Assembly: GCA_948146395.1 (NCBI GenBank)
Contig: OX411543.1
Location: 29,341,558 to 29,405,557, forward strand
Reading direction: 5' to 3'
Length of the DNA stretch: 64,000 nucleotides
From: Fragum whitleyi
Taxonomy: Eukaryota > Mollusca > Bivalvia > Cardiida > Cardiidae
Positions 54,702-64,000 of the stretch are shown piece by piece (within the stretch, counting starts at the first letter, position 1; every line of letters begins with the position of its first letter). The notes beneath the pieces were generated by a model, which did no database searches, was not told where the DNA came from, and saw nothing but the letters and a program-made list of their open reading frames with translations. The position numbers and the translations under genes are program-made.

Positions 54702-55173
54702 ATTACTTAAAATCTGATTATTCCCAAGTAAAAGCCCCGGCTTTCAAAAAAAAGAAAATGAATGGCTTGAACTCAAACTAAAAAAGACAGAAAAAAAACC
54801 CTAGCTTTAGGGATAAGAAAAGAGGGGGTGATAACAAATTTAATTTATATCTCATCCTAACCCTATGTTAAAGGCACTCATTGGAATTGTCTTGATGAGA
54901 CAGTTCAAATGAGTACCCACAAAATAGGACTTAATTACAGATTATGGAATTTTATTGCCCCCGCATTGTCAAGATCAGTTCAATGCCTGATTGCGGCACT
55001 CATTCTTTCTGACATTCAGGTACCACCAATTGGTTGATAATCATAGCCGTAATCGTATTTGGATCATTTTGACACTATTGGAGTATAAAACTGTTATCTG
55101 CATCTTTCTTTTGGACTAGTAGTCAAAAAACTTATGTGACTGGAAATTGAAGAAGTTGTGTATCATATTTCAG
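54702..55173. other. End of RPL4 intron 5 with SINE fragment
   Basis: A SINE body fragment (CACTCATTCTTTCTGACATT, CCAATTGGTTGATAATCATA) occupies 54990-55050. The rest is unrecognised intron up to the acceptor TATTTCAG. Confidence 0.5.
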
Positions 55174-55330
55174 GTATAACGCTGATCAATGTTGACCAGT
55201 TGAACCTCCTAAAAATAGCTCCAGGTGGACATGTTGGCCGATTCTGTATCTGGACACAGTCAGCTTTTTCAAAACTCGACAAAATTTATGGAACTTTTAC
55301 TAAAAAATCTACAGAAAAAGATAATTACAT
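55174..55330 (+). CDS. RPL4: RPL4 exon 6
   Basis: 157 nt after CATATTTCAG. The first two bases complete the Gly split from exon 5, 12.4 kb upstream. It reads [40 protein letters not shown] and [11 protein letters not shown], and ends phase 2 at [19 protein letters not shown] is strongly conserved in uL4. The intron before it is the snoRNA host. Confidence 0.97.
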
Positions 55331-55479
55331 GTAAGTGTATTAGAATTACTTGCTTTGGTGTGTTTGCTTCAAGGTAAGAAGTTAATGTAAGGCTGTCTGA
55401 CTAAAGGTTAAGATGAATATTTTTCTGTTAATGAGAATTTGCATAGAAGTCTGCAGAACACATAGAGGATAATCGTCTG

Positions 55480-55870
55480 TTTAAGTGTAAGATCGATTTA
55501 TATTTCATTGAGTGAAAAACATAAGTTCTATTTTCACGAGTGGCAGAGCCACGAGTGAAAATATAGCTTTTGTGTTTCACTTTAAAAAAAAACAAACGAT
55601 TATTCTATTTCTTTAATGCAAAAATGAGACAAAATGTGAAATTTCTATTACTTATATCGTAAAGCGTGTCATTTTGCACGTGATTGCTATGCAACGTTCA
55701 TTGTGACGTCACTTATTTCGCCCCGCATAGATGACGTCAGATAGGGTGAAATGCACAAAAGCAGGGTAAAAGTTTTTAATAATTTCACTGCTTTTGCGGT
55801 GAGAATATCAAGTGATAATCTACCGTTATTTCTTGATAAACCACCGAAAAGCATTAAAGAAAAAGGCCTA
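55480..55870 (-). repeat. Interspersed repeat H, copy 2 (reversed)
   Basis: ATGAGACAAAATGTGAAATT, ATTGCTATGCAACGTTCATT and TAATTTCACTGCTTTTGC are the reverse of 51398-51680. This copy also has CACGAGTGGCAGAGCCACGA and two TGACGTCA-like words (55707, 55733). The two copies flank 3.8 kb of intron and exon 6 in inverted orientation. Confidence 0.65.
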
Positions 55871-55904
55871 TGATGCTTTCTTTGAATTTGATCTAAAGCC
55901 ACTC

Positions 55905-56370
55905 TCAACAGAATTGCATTGTCATTTTGGGGACTGGTGCACATAATTATGATTGTCTTCATGTTCTCACACCTGTACATCCAGACCATTTCATTAGATC
56001 AATCAGCTGCAAATCCTACTTTGTGCGCTACTTTCTACTCGCTCATTTATGGGAGACCAGTCATAGGGCTGTTGGTAGTGTGTCAGGCTATATATGCAAA
56101 GGTCCCAGTGCTACAGCTGCTGTGATATAATTGAAAGTCTGTGTTTATTCTAGGATTTCTTAAATGTGGGGGATTTCCTCACAAAATTGAAGCAGTTGAG
56201 AAATAACTGTTTTTCCATACTCTTTGTTCATAGAATAAAATCCCCCACAATTCAAGAAAATATGGGGTATCTTTGAAAAAAAGTGGGGCATTCCCCCAAA
56301 TAACCTGCCTAGAATAAACACTGGGAAGCTACTTCAAAGCGGTCCAAAACCTCATTCAAACAAACATATT
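55905..56370 (+). repeat. SINE-like fragment with nested MITE
   Basis: The outer sequence ends TCAAAGCGGTCCAAAACCTC and ATTCAAACAAACA, a SINE tail. Inside, 56138-56322 has inverted ends GTGTTTATTCTAGG / CCTAGAATAAACAC, with GGGGGA / TCCCCC further in, a 185-bp MITE. Confidence 0.65.
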
Positions 56371-56761
56371 GGTGTAAGACAAATGAACCATTCACAATGA
56401 CATCAGTCATATACTGTAGTTCATTTGTCCAAACTCAATTCAGTTTCCTTGACTGTATCATGGGGAACCAAACCCGTGTAACTCCAGGGTGTAAAGGGAC
56501 GCTCATTTAGGGAATCTGAGACTCTCCAACAGGTAGCCAGGCCCCTCAAAACCATCTGATGTGAGTCCCAAAGACATTTTGGGGAGCTTCAGAAAAGCAT
56601 TGAAAACTATTTAAAAACAGTCTTCAATTCTTTCCAGATGTCGAGCCCCAATAAGACAATAAATATCTAAAAATTTTTTTTAGTTAAACCAGGGAGTAGC
56701 TCTAAATCCATGTAAAAACATGTTTAGTGCTTAAAAAATCATAAGCAAGGACTCCCAAATT
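56371..56761. other. RPL4 intron 6, unrecognised
   Basis: No repeat or RNA motif recognised. Confidence 0.4.
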
Positions 56762-57277
56762 TTAACCCTTTGCTGTTTAATCCCTGCTTTTTACTTGTCT
56801 ATGATTTTATGATTGAGAAAACATTGTGAAAAAAGAAGAAATTGCTTCTGACAAGCAATTTCTTCTTTTTCCACACTATTTTCTACCATACTGAATGGTT
56901 ATTTTTATGCCCCCGTGAGAGATCGGGGGCATATTGTTTTACTCATGTCCGTCTGTCTGTCCGTCCCTCTGTCAGAAAACTTAACCAAACTTAACCTTTG
57001 CCTTTTCTCAAAGTATTTGACATACAAGGCTCATATTTGGCATGATGATAGATCTCAATGATCTGCCTCTGCTGGTACCAAAGTCAAGGTCATGTGTCAA
57101 GGTCAAGGTCATCTGTCAAGGTCAAGGTCATCTGTCAAGGTCAAACTTTGAAAAGGGGGGGGGGGGATTCGTGTTTCACAAACACATCTTGTTCAAATTA
57201 AATCCACTTTAAATTTTTGTCTGCAAAACCTTTGAATTTGGACAGGTCCAAAATTTTGTAAAACAGGAAGGGGTTAA
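56762..57277 (+). mobile_element. piggyBac-type MITE (copy 3) split by family C
   Basis: TTAACCCTTTGCTGTTTAAT to GGAAGGGGTTAA. The internal hairpin GAAGAAATTGCTTC...GCAATTTCTTC is perfect. The body resumes at 57194 with CAAATTAAATCCACTTT. Confidence 0.82.
56907..57193 (-). repeat. Family C hairpin-ended repeat in the MITE
   Basis: ATGCCCCCGTGAGAGATCGG and GGGCAT form the terminal hairpin. The tract is GTCCGTCTGTCTGTCCGTCC. Tandem GTCAAGGTCATCT repeats and a G run at 57156-57166 follow. The end is AACACATCTTGTT. Confidence 0.87.
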
Positions 57278-57579
57278 GTAAGGATCCATAAGATCCCAAT
57301 CAACGAGTCCTTTTGACCCTGTTTTGTTGAAGTCGGGCTATTTGAAACACTGCAACTCCCACTAATATTCCTCTTATTGTGCTGAATACATATACTTAAT
57401 ATAATAAAGTATGAAATAGCTTATTGAAATCAGTGTCTTCTTGTTCAATTATATATCCTAAAACAGGAATTTTCATTCTCAAATTGCATCCCATTTTCTT
57501 TCTCATAGGCAACCTCTTTCAATATAGACTTGTATATTTCCAGAAATGGAATGGGTTATATATGTATGAGGAAATCCAT

Positions 57580-57647
57580 GGGTCGGTGCAATACTTTTGT
57601 AAGTGCCTATAAATATATAGGCACTTACAATCGTCTTGCATCAACCC
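57580..57647. repeat. Short palindromic element P (copy 6)
   Basis: TTGTAAGTGCCTATA and TATAGGCACTTACAA are perfect arms with a 4-bp centre. GGGTCGGTGCAA / CTTGCATCAACCC are the outer arms. It lies 47 bp upstream of RPL4 exon 7. Confidence 0.82.
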
Positions 57648-57693
57648 ATCAAAAAAGCCTCAATTTTTCAGAAAATGTATGTTTTTCTTTCAG

Positions 57694-57777
57694 TTTACCA
57701 AGCTCCAAAATGACCCAGCTTGATTTAATGCGTTTACTAAAAAGTGATGAGATACAGGGTGCTATTAGAGCTCCAAA
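57694..57777 (+). CDS. RPL4: RPL4 exon 7 (28 codons)
   Basis: 84 nt after TTTCTTTCAG. The first base completes ATT (Ile) from exon 6. It reads LPSSKMTQLDLMRLLKSDEI and QGAIRAPK, matching vertebrate [20 protein letters not shown] and QRALRAPR. It ends phase 2 at GTAAGT. Confidence 0.95.
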
Positions 57778-58220
57778 GTAAGTACTATGTTATCACTTCT
57801 TTCTGTATAATAACAGCAGAGCTTGAACTGTAAAAACTGTTGTGTGATAAGCAATCAACCATTGCTTTTCATTACTCTTGATGGTTTTTGTCACTAGCTA
57901 CATACACATGGTACAAAGTGAAGTTAGAATTGTTGGTTGTTTGAAAAAAGTAAACTTTGAAATCCCAACAGTTATTTGTGATGAACTGATGAGAGATCTC
58001 AAAACACTGTTAATTTCAAACTGTTAATGACAATCCAGATTGTTTGAAATAGTATTACCGGGCTTAAAGCTATACTCTTTCAGATACAAGTTATCTGATC
58101 TTGGTTATGAAATCCTGTAAAGAAAGGAGTTGTATGAAAATCATTTACTCTATTAGTATGTCCAAATTTAAATAAACAGTTGTTTTGTAATTATAAGGAT
58201 TTTCTAATTTATTGTTTTAG
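57778..58220. other. RPL4 intron 7
   Basis: A 443-bp intron without interspersed repeats. GTGATGA near 57977 resembles box C, but no matching D and D' arrangement follows, so no snoRNA is called. Confidence 0.6.
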
Positions 58221-58389
58221 TAAAAAGGTGCAGAGAAGAGTCCTTAAGAAGAATCCACTAAAGAATTATCGTGTTATGTGTCGTCTCAATCCTTATCACA
58301 AGGTCATGCTGAAAACGGCCAGAAAGTTGACAGAAGAAAGGAAGAAAAAGCGAGAGGAAATCTTGGAGAGGAAACGTAAAGGCCTTAAG
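58221..58389 (+). CDS. RPL4: RPL4 exon 8
   Basis: 169 nt after ATTGTTTTAG. The first base completes AAT. It encodes KKVQRRVLKKNPLKNYRVMC, RLNPYHKVMLKTARKLTEER and KKKREEILERKRKGLK. RRVLKKNPLKN and LNPY are conserved uL4 motifs. The Lys/Arg/Glu-rich helix after them is the start of the variable C-terminal extension. It ends phase 0 at GTAAAC. Confidence 0.96.
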
Positions 58390-58720
58390 GTAAACCTGAG
58401 TAGTTTTGCTGAAAATATCCACTTAAATCATTTATCTTGGTTGTTTTTGGATAGATATTAAATGGAACCACTTCACACTTGCCATTCTTAACCATGAAAT
58501 ATATTACTGTTTTGGCAGGAGGTAGTGAGAAATATCAGTCTGCACATATGTGCAGTTTGATCAGAGTCCTGATTTTCATGCTTGATCCTGAAATGCTTAA
58601 GATTTGAGCCAGTGTATGACATTTACAACAACAAATGTGAGCCAAGCAAAGACTCTGTCTAGCCTGTGCATCCGTACAGTCTGCCAAGAATTTTCATTTT
58701 GCTCTTTATAGAGTATTTTT

Positions 58721-60180
58721 AGCTCACCTGAGCACAAAGTGCTCAAGGTGAGCCATTGTGATCGTACAATGTTGTCAGTTGTATGTCGTGCATCGTCCAG
58801 AATTTCTTTAAACATCTCCTCCTAAACCAGAGGGCCAATCTTGATGAAACTTGGCAGGGATGTTCCTTGGATCAAGCTCTACCAAAGTTGTTCAAATAAA
58901 TGAAATCTACCCTTAAATTTCCCTTTACCCTTAACAAAAAAGGGTGAAAATATGAAAATCTTCAAAAATCTTCTTCTCTGAAACCAGTAGGCAGACCGCT
59001 TTCATATTTGGTAGCATCATCCAGTAGACCTCTACCAAGTTTGTTCATATCAAGACCCTGGGATCATATTTACGCTCTACCCGGGTACAACCCTTTTTAC
59101 ATAGAATCAAAAGGCGAATAACTTTAAAAATCTTCTTCTCTGGTACCAAAGGCAGACAGCTTACATATTTAGTTTGTAGCTTCATCTAATTTCAATGAAA
59201 CTTGGCACACAGCTTTACTACAATTAGGACATGCACATTTCGTAGGGGTTACCCAGTTTGACTGTCGAATTGAGAGTTACTGCCCCTGACTGTTTAAGCC
59301 ATATACATACATAGTGATATTTTTTTCCGCTTTATTTCTTGAAAACTATAGACAGGATTCCAATGAAACTTGGCACACAGGTTCACTACAATGAGGACAT
59401 GCACATATCGTCGGGGTTACCCGGTTCGACCGTAGAATTGAGAGTTACTGCCCCTGTTTTAGCCATTTACATACAGAGTGATATTCGTTTCCGCGTTATT
59501 TTTTAAAAACTGTAGACTGGATTTAAATGAAACTTTGCACACAGCTTCACTACAAAGAGGACATGTGCATACTGTCAGGGTTACCTGGTTCGACCGCAGA
59601 ATTTAGAGTAACTGCCCCCTGATTGTTTAAGCCATATACATACAGTGATATTCGTTTCCGCTTTATTTCTTGAAAACTATAGACTGGATTTCAATGAAAC
59701 ATAGCTTCACTACAAAGAGGACGTGCTTATATCGTCGGGGTTACCCGGTTCGACCGTCGAACTGAGAGTTACTGCCCCTGACTGTTTAAGCCATATACAT
59801 ACAGAGTGATATTCGTTTCCGCGCTATTTCTTGAAAACTATAGGTTGATGTCAATAAAAGATAACCTGTACCTAAGTTTGATGATATTAACTCCATTGAC
59901 AATGAAAATATGTTCGGCGGAGGATATCAATTCAACGAATTTGCTTGTTTATATCACCCCCCTGGGGTCACATTTGGGCTCCATGTGGGTACACCCCATT
60001 TTACATAGAATCAAAGAGCAAAAAGGCAAATCTGTCTTGCTCTTGGCAGAAAACATTCCATGGTTTTGATCTAATGTAGAAATTATCTCCTTTTTGACAT
60101 CTGCCTATTTAATTAATGTGATGTCCCAGGGGTCAAAGAGACACAAGTGAGCGATCTAGGACCATCATGGTCCTCTTGTT
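58721..60180 (-). repeat. Family B hairpin-ended repeat in RPL4 intron 8
   Basis: AGCTCACCTGAGCACAAAGT and GCTCAAGGTGAGCC form the hairpin. CATCTCCTCCTAAACCAGAG follows, then 150-bp units with TTCAATGAAACTTGGCACAC and GTTACCCGGTTCGACCG. The end is AGGACCATCATGGTCCTCTT and GTT. The 5' region matches the partial copy at 1018-1479. Confidence 0.87.
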
Positions 60181-60483
60181 ATGTATACAGGTAATCTTGT
60201 AATTGCACTCTGTGACTGTCTAGGCTGCTAAATGATGGCAACTTGCACACATGTTAAATTGTTCGGTATGTCGCGCGCAGGCTCATTTGTATTTTCAAAT
60301 TAATACACTCACAATTAGTGCATCTAGTACTTTCAGCACTTTGATTTAAAAAAAATTGCCTCAGTTTTATTCTGCACTGGGTTAAAATATATAAGCTGGA
60401 TAGAACTTGTACAGTAGAAGTGTGGTGCAAAAGAACCATACCTCTTTGAATATTTGCTGAATTTATAGTTATTGGCCTTTTTT
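60181..60483. repeat. RPL4 intron 8 spacer with family F-like relic
   Basis: GTGGTGCAAAAGAACCATAC and TTTATAGTTATTGGCC near 60420-60480 are family F unit words. Otherwise unrecognised. Confidence 0.45.
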
Positions 60484-60743
60484 ATGCCCCCGCATCGATA
60501 GATCAGGGGCATATTGTTTTACCGTTGTCCCTCTGTCTGTCTGTCTGCAAAAGTTAAGCAAAAAACTTAACATTGCCAATATCTTCAAGCCTATTCAAAA
60601 TACAAGGCTAATATTTGGCATGATGATAGATCTCTGATCCCCATCCGCTGGTACCAAAGTCAAGATCATGTGACAAGGTCAAGGTCAAACTTTGAAAAAA
60701 ATGCTGTTAAGGGGGCATTTGTGTTTCACCAACACATCTTGTT
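60484..60743 (-). repeat. Family C hairpin-ended repeat in RPL4 intron 8
   Basis: ATGCCCCCGCATCGATAGAT and CAGGGGCAT form the hairpin. CTCTGTCTGTCTGTCTGC follows, and AACACATCTTGTTTTT ends it. Confidence 0.87.
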
Positions 60744-61143
60744 TTTATTTGACTTGAATTTCGCCAAGAGAAGGTTCTGAAATTATTAGAGCTACCAACT
60801 TAATAACCTTCTCTTACCTAAGCTTTTCAAATAGTTGAAATTTGCCCTTAGTTCTTGATTGCCTGTAGATAGATGGCTTTTCTTTAAAAAGTTAACATGT
60901 CTGTTATGCTTACCTATCATGACTTTTCAAGGGAGTTAGTAGAGCATCCCAGGCCTTCATTGGCCTCTTGTTATATGATTGATCAATAAAGAAACTTAAA
61001 CCCATTCTCACACAATCCCTTTTTTAAATGCCCCTCAAGAAAAAAATCTCTGGAAAAGCTGTTGAAAGTGACGAAATTTCTTCATTGTCCACAATATTAT
61101 TTTGCCCAAAAAACAAACAATTTTGAAATTCCATCAACTGAAA
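60744..61143. other. RPL4 intron 8 spacer
   Basis: An end-like word CCAGGCCTTCATTGGCCTCT followed by TGTTAT near 60950-60972 looks like the terminus of another hairpin-ended repeat whose other end is lost. No gene. Confidence 0.4.
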
Positions 61144-61878
61144 AGCCCCGTTCCCACTGTCACGGTTTGGACCCCCGGTTTGTCCCGGATGAGTGGTCCG
61201 GGGGAAACCTTGACAAACCGGGAATACAACCGTGGCGGCACCGTGAATATCCTGGACCATCCGGGATGAACCTTGTTGATCCGGCAACCGACCCCGGATG
61301 TTTTAAAATGTTTAATACAACCGGCAGTCACCGGGACTCACCGGGAGGATGTCAAGAATCGGCTTAATCCGGAGAAACACCGGCATATTCCGGGGCAAGT
61401 CCGGTTCTCTACCCTGGCTCAACCGTGATAGTCCCTGATGATCCGTGGACATTTTCAGCTAAGCCCCGTTCCCACTGTCACGGTTTGGACCCCCGGTTAG
61501 TCCCGGATGAGTGGTCCGGGGGAAACCGTGACAAACCGGGAATACAACCATGATATGAAGGGGCGATACCGGCGGCTACCGGTGCGCTACCGGCGACGAC
61601 CGGGGTTACACCGGGTCGTACTGGGATCAACCGGGATCACGCCGGCCCCTGCACCGTAAATACACAGTGGCAAACCGGGAACAAATCGGGATAGTCCGGG
61701 GTCGAACGGGAAGATCCTGCAAGTAAACCGGGGGTACACCGCGGCAATGTCGGGAATATGGGAATATGAATCATTTTTTAGAGAAAAGATCACGGATCAT
61801 CCCGGAATACCGGCTCTTTCCCCACCGGGAGGTACCGTGGGTGTCCGGGACCAACACCGTGACAGTGGGAACGGGGCT
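61144..61878. mobile_element. GC-rich DNA element with CCCGTTCCCACTGTCACGGT ends
   Basis: AGCCCCGTTCCCACTGTCAC at 61144 is inverted as GTGACAGTGGGAACGGGGCT at 61859-61878. A third, direct copy of the left end with about 100 bp following it stands at 61463. The interior is dense in CCGG and ACCGGG words and strikingly GC-rich against the AT-rich intron. Open frames on both strands are composition artefacts. It lies 82 bp upstream of the last RPL4 exon. Confidence 0.85.
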
Positions 61879-61960
61879 AAAATGGTCATCTGCAACTTTG
61901 AAACTGAACCACACAAACATTTGATCATTTGGCAATGGATGAAATTATTTATATTTTCAG

Positions 61961-62029
61961 GCCCCACCCTCTGCAGATCAGAAAGCCAAGAGTGCTGCAA
62001 AGAAAGTAGCAAAGAAGGCTACAAAGTGA
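61961..62029 (+). CDS. RPL4: RPL4 last coding exon
   Basis: Acceptor TATATTTTCAG; 22 codons and a TGA stop at 62027-62029. The peptide is APPSADQKAKSAAKKVAKKA followed by TK, a short Ala/Lys-rich tail in the style of uL4 C-termini but much shorter than the vertebrate tail. It is phase 0 from exon 8. With it the visible part of the protein totals 380 residues plus those of the missing first exon. Confidence 0.9.
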   Translation, partial: APPSADQKAKSAAKKVAKKATK

Positions 62030-62548
62030 AATGTTTGGAATACCTCTGAAAACTGACTACATGTACCAGTACTACAGACAGATGGTTATATGATGTTGGA
62101 ACTCATTGATGTGACTTGGATTCAAATGATTATCAATAATACATTGTCTTTTGGTGGTCAAAACATCACAACTTCAGCTTTTAGAGTAAGCTGAAGTTAT
62201 GAGGTTTTTGCTGCCCACTGTCGATGTGAGCTTGTGTACAATGTTTACCACAAAGTGTGTTAAGTACAGACCTGGACCAGTATTTGCATGTGCACAGTCT
62301 TGTCAGTCTTCACCTTGCGTCTTGTAGACAGTTACTGACCCATAGAATCTTTAGACAGTGAATATCTAGAATGCATAAATGAAGCCAATATGAAAAAGGT
62401 TGCGAAATTGACAACAGGCACATATTGTTTCTAAGATTATAATTGAAGCTCTAATCTTTACCTAAAACTTATGTTAATTTGTAGTATTGGAATATGTGAC
62501 ATGTTTCTATGAGGTTCTCAGACATTAAAGATTCTGAAGAGAAAAGCT
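62030..62548 (+). other. RPL4: RPL4 3' UTR and polyadenylation signal
   Basis: AT-rich, non-repetitive sequence after the stop. An ATTAAA hexamer at 62524-62529 is a plausible poly(A) signal, with TGTTCAATAATTTATTTT downstream. An inverted pair ACTTCAGCTT / AAGCTGAAGT near 62169-62197 forms a small hairpin. The exact end is inferred. Confidence 0.55.
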
Positions 62549-62609
62549 CTTCTGTTCAATAATTTATTTTACATTTCTCCAATCCATTCCTGCACAAAGT
62601 GTGATATAA

Positions 62610-62832
62610 AGGTTGAGGTTCAATCCCCCACAGCAGCATTAATTCTTTCCGAAAATTTGCCTTCCAATGGGTTGAAAATCATAGACCTATGTGGAAAAGC
62701 AGCTGGAGGCTGGGAAAGGATGTAATGGTGGTACTGGTGTAAGAAATACCAGGAATCCATTGTTAGGTGCTCCATCCACAGTGATATAACTGAAAAGGGT
62801 TGAAAGCAGCGTTAAACCCCATTTAATCAATC
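62610..62832 (+). repeat. tRNA-derived SINE
   Basis: B-box GGTTCAATCCCCC, body CCAATGGGTTGAAAATCATA and GGAAAGGATGTAATGGTGGT, tail TTAAACCCCATTTAATCAAT. Confidence 0.8.
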
Positions 62833-62929
62833 TTGCACAAAGTATCGTCAAGAGAGAAGCATACAAAAAATAAAAGGAAAAGCTTGTCACAGGCATCTAC
62901 TTGCTTTCCAACAATACTTTTTATAGACC

Positions 62930-63190
62930 AGTCTATAGACAGGATATATTATGTGATCACCTGTTGCGTCTAGGCTGGCGGGTTGGGAGGCATCCACTTC
63001 TTTGTCTTGAGCATAACTTAGTTACCATATGTTCAATTGACTTGAAACTTGGCAGTTATGTTCCTCCCATGATTACACAGTACAGTGAACAAGAAACCTG
63101 ACTCAATCTTGAATTGTTTCCCTTTGATGATTTTATTTGGAGATCAAGTAGTGTAATGAGCCTATCTTGTGAAAATTTGTTACCTTACAT
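62930..63190 (-). repeat. Family F-like repeat relic
   Basis: ATTATGTGATCACCTGTTGC, GGCATCCACTTCTTTGTCTT and CTATCTTGTGAAAATTTGTT resemble family F ends with one unit. No gene. Confidence 0.55.
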
Positions 63191-63233
63191 GAGAAAGATT
63201 TTTAAAAAAAAATCACAAAAAAACTTTCAACTC

Positions 63234-63304
63234 GATGGCTGATTAGAAAACAGTTGTAACTGCCTAGCATATAGGCAGTTACAACTGTTTTCCACTGAGC
63301 CATC
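63234..63304. repeat. Short palindromic element P (copy 7, near-perfect)
   Basis: GATGGCTGATTAGAAAACAG, GTTGTAACTGCCTA, then TAGGCAGTTACAAC and CTGTTTTCCACTGAGCCATC. The arms are almost perfectly complementary over about 32 bp with a very short centre. Best-preserved member of the family. Confidence 0.85.
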
Positions 63305-63325
63305 AAACTGTAATAAGGTTTAATT

Positions 63326-64000
63326 AGCTCACCTGAGCACGAAGTGCTCATGTGAGCTATTGTGATCACCTTTCATCCGGCGTCGGTCGTCGCCCGGCGT
63401 CCGTCAACAATTTCTTTAAACGACATCTCCTCCTAAACTACTTGGCAAATTTACACCAAATTTTACAGAAATGTTGCTTAGGTGGTCCCCTTCAAAAATA
63501 GCTAAAAGAATTGAAATCCATGAAAAACTCTGGTTGCTATGGCAACAAAAGGTGAAATTTTAAGAAAATCTTTAAAATTCTTCTTCTTCTCAACCAGTAG
63601 GCCTACAGACTTAAAACTTGGCATGGATGATCAGTTCATAGACCCAAATAAAATAGCTAAAATCATATCTTTTGGGCCACCAGGTGCGGAGCACAAGGGG
63701 GGAGGGGGTAGTACTTTGGGTAAATTTTGTAATCTTTAAGCTTCTTCTTCTTTGGAACCAGGAGCCCTACAGACTTGAAAATTGGCATGGATGATCAGTT
63801 CATGGACCTAAATAAAAATAACTAAAATCATATCTTTTGGGCCACCAGGTGCGGAGCACAAGGGGGGAGGGGGTAGTACTTTGGGTAAATTTTGTAATCT
63901 TTAAGCTTCTTCTTCTTTGGAACCAGGAGCCCTACAGACTTGAAAATTGGCATTGATGATCAGCTCATGGACCTTAATAAAAATAGCTAAAATCATATCT
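63326..64000 (-). repeat. Family B hairpin-ended repeat, cut by window edge
   Basis: AGCTCACCTGAGCACGAAGT and GCTCATGTGAGC form the hairpin. GTCGGTCGTCGCCCGGCGTC and units of about 185 bp with GGCCACCAGGTGCGGAGCAC and GTAGTACTTTGGGTAAATTT follow. Two adjacent units are almost identical. Same sub-family as 19953-21647. Confidence 0.87.

Noticed and set aside
57977..58030. Box C/D snoRNA in RPL4 intron 7
   Set aside because: A box C-like GTGATGA is present, but no D box and terminal stem at suitable distance.
61062..61793. Open frames on both strands in the GC-rich element near RPL4's last exon
   Set aside because: Caused by CCGG-rich composition and inverted ends; no protein motif.

Overview
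This is a eukaryotic nuclear window. It holds most of two conserved animal genes, broken into short exons and embedded in a dense bed of transposable elements. The protein sequences are animal-like. The repeat content (hairpin-ended repeats with internal units of about 150 bp, tRNA-derived SINEs, CR1/RTE-type LINEs, a pogo-like transposase, many foldback MITEs) looks molluscan, most likely bivalve. That species-level guess is inference; no species marker was seen.

Gene 1 (minus strand, 26134 down to 1518 and beyond the left edge) is PRCC, the proline-rich mitotic-checkpoint/splicing-associated protein. Six exons join in consistent phase: 26134-25939, 10546-10389, 9411-9346, 7830-7228, 5415-5350 and 1721-1518. 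They encode about 431 residues. The last C-terminal exon or exons lie left of base 1. Intron 1 (15.4 kb) carries a CR1-like LINE split by two insertions, an RTE-like LINE fragment, a dead pogo-type transposase gene and several repeats.

Gene 2 (plus strand) is RPL4, the large-subunit ribosomal protein uL4. Eight exons at 39885-40050, 40611-40856, 41590-41714, 42622-42751, 55174-55330, 57694-57777, 58221-58389 and 61961-62029 join in phase to give 381 codons including the stop. The first exon, with the start codon, was not identified with confidence. The two genes are arranged head to head.

The outstanding feature is RPL4's 12.4-kb intron between exons 5 and 6. It holds a tandem array of seven box C/D snoRNA copies with the U18 (SNORD18) guide, which also resides in RPL4 introns in vertebrates. 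Downstream are four copies of a second, unidentified box C/D snoRNA-like family whose terminal stem shows a compensatory base change. Mobile elements have inserted between the copies. Ribosomal-protein synthesis and rRNA 2'-O-methylation guides are therefore expected to be produced from one transcript.

Most of the remaining sequence belongs to a superfamily of hairpin-ended repeats. One end is a short palindrome followed by a GTCC/GTCTG-rich tract, the middle is a degenerate array of about 145-166 bp units, and the other end is a conserved CTTGTT (AACAAG). Several copies interrupt other recognisable elements and so reveal their empty sites. Insertion is into A/T runs with no clear target-site duplication, which suggests a Helentron/Helitron-like mechanism (inference). 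Other classes include piggyBac-type MITEs (TTAA), a family of 60-85 bp perfect-palindrome elements, hAT-like and TA-flanked MITEs, and two 2-4 kb elements bounded by inverted arrays of short GC-rich repeats.
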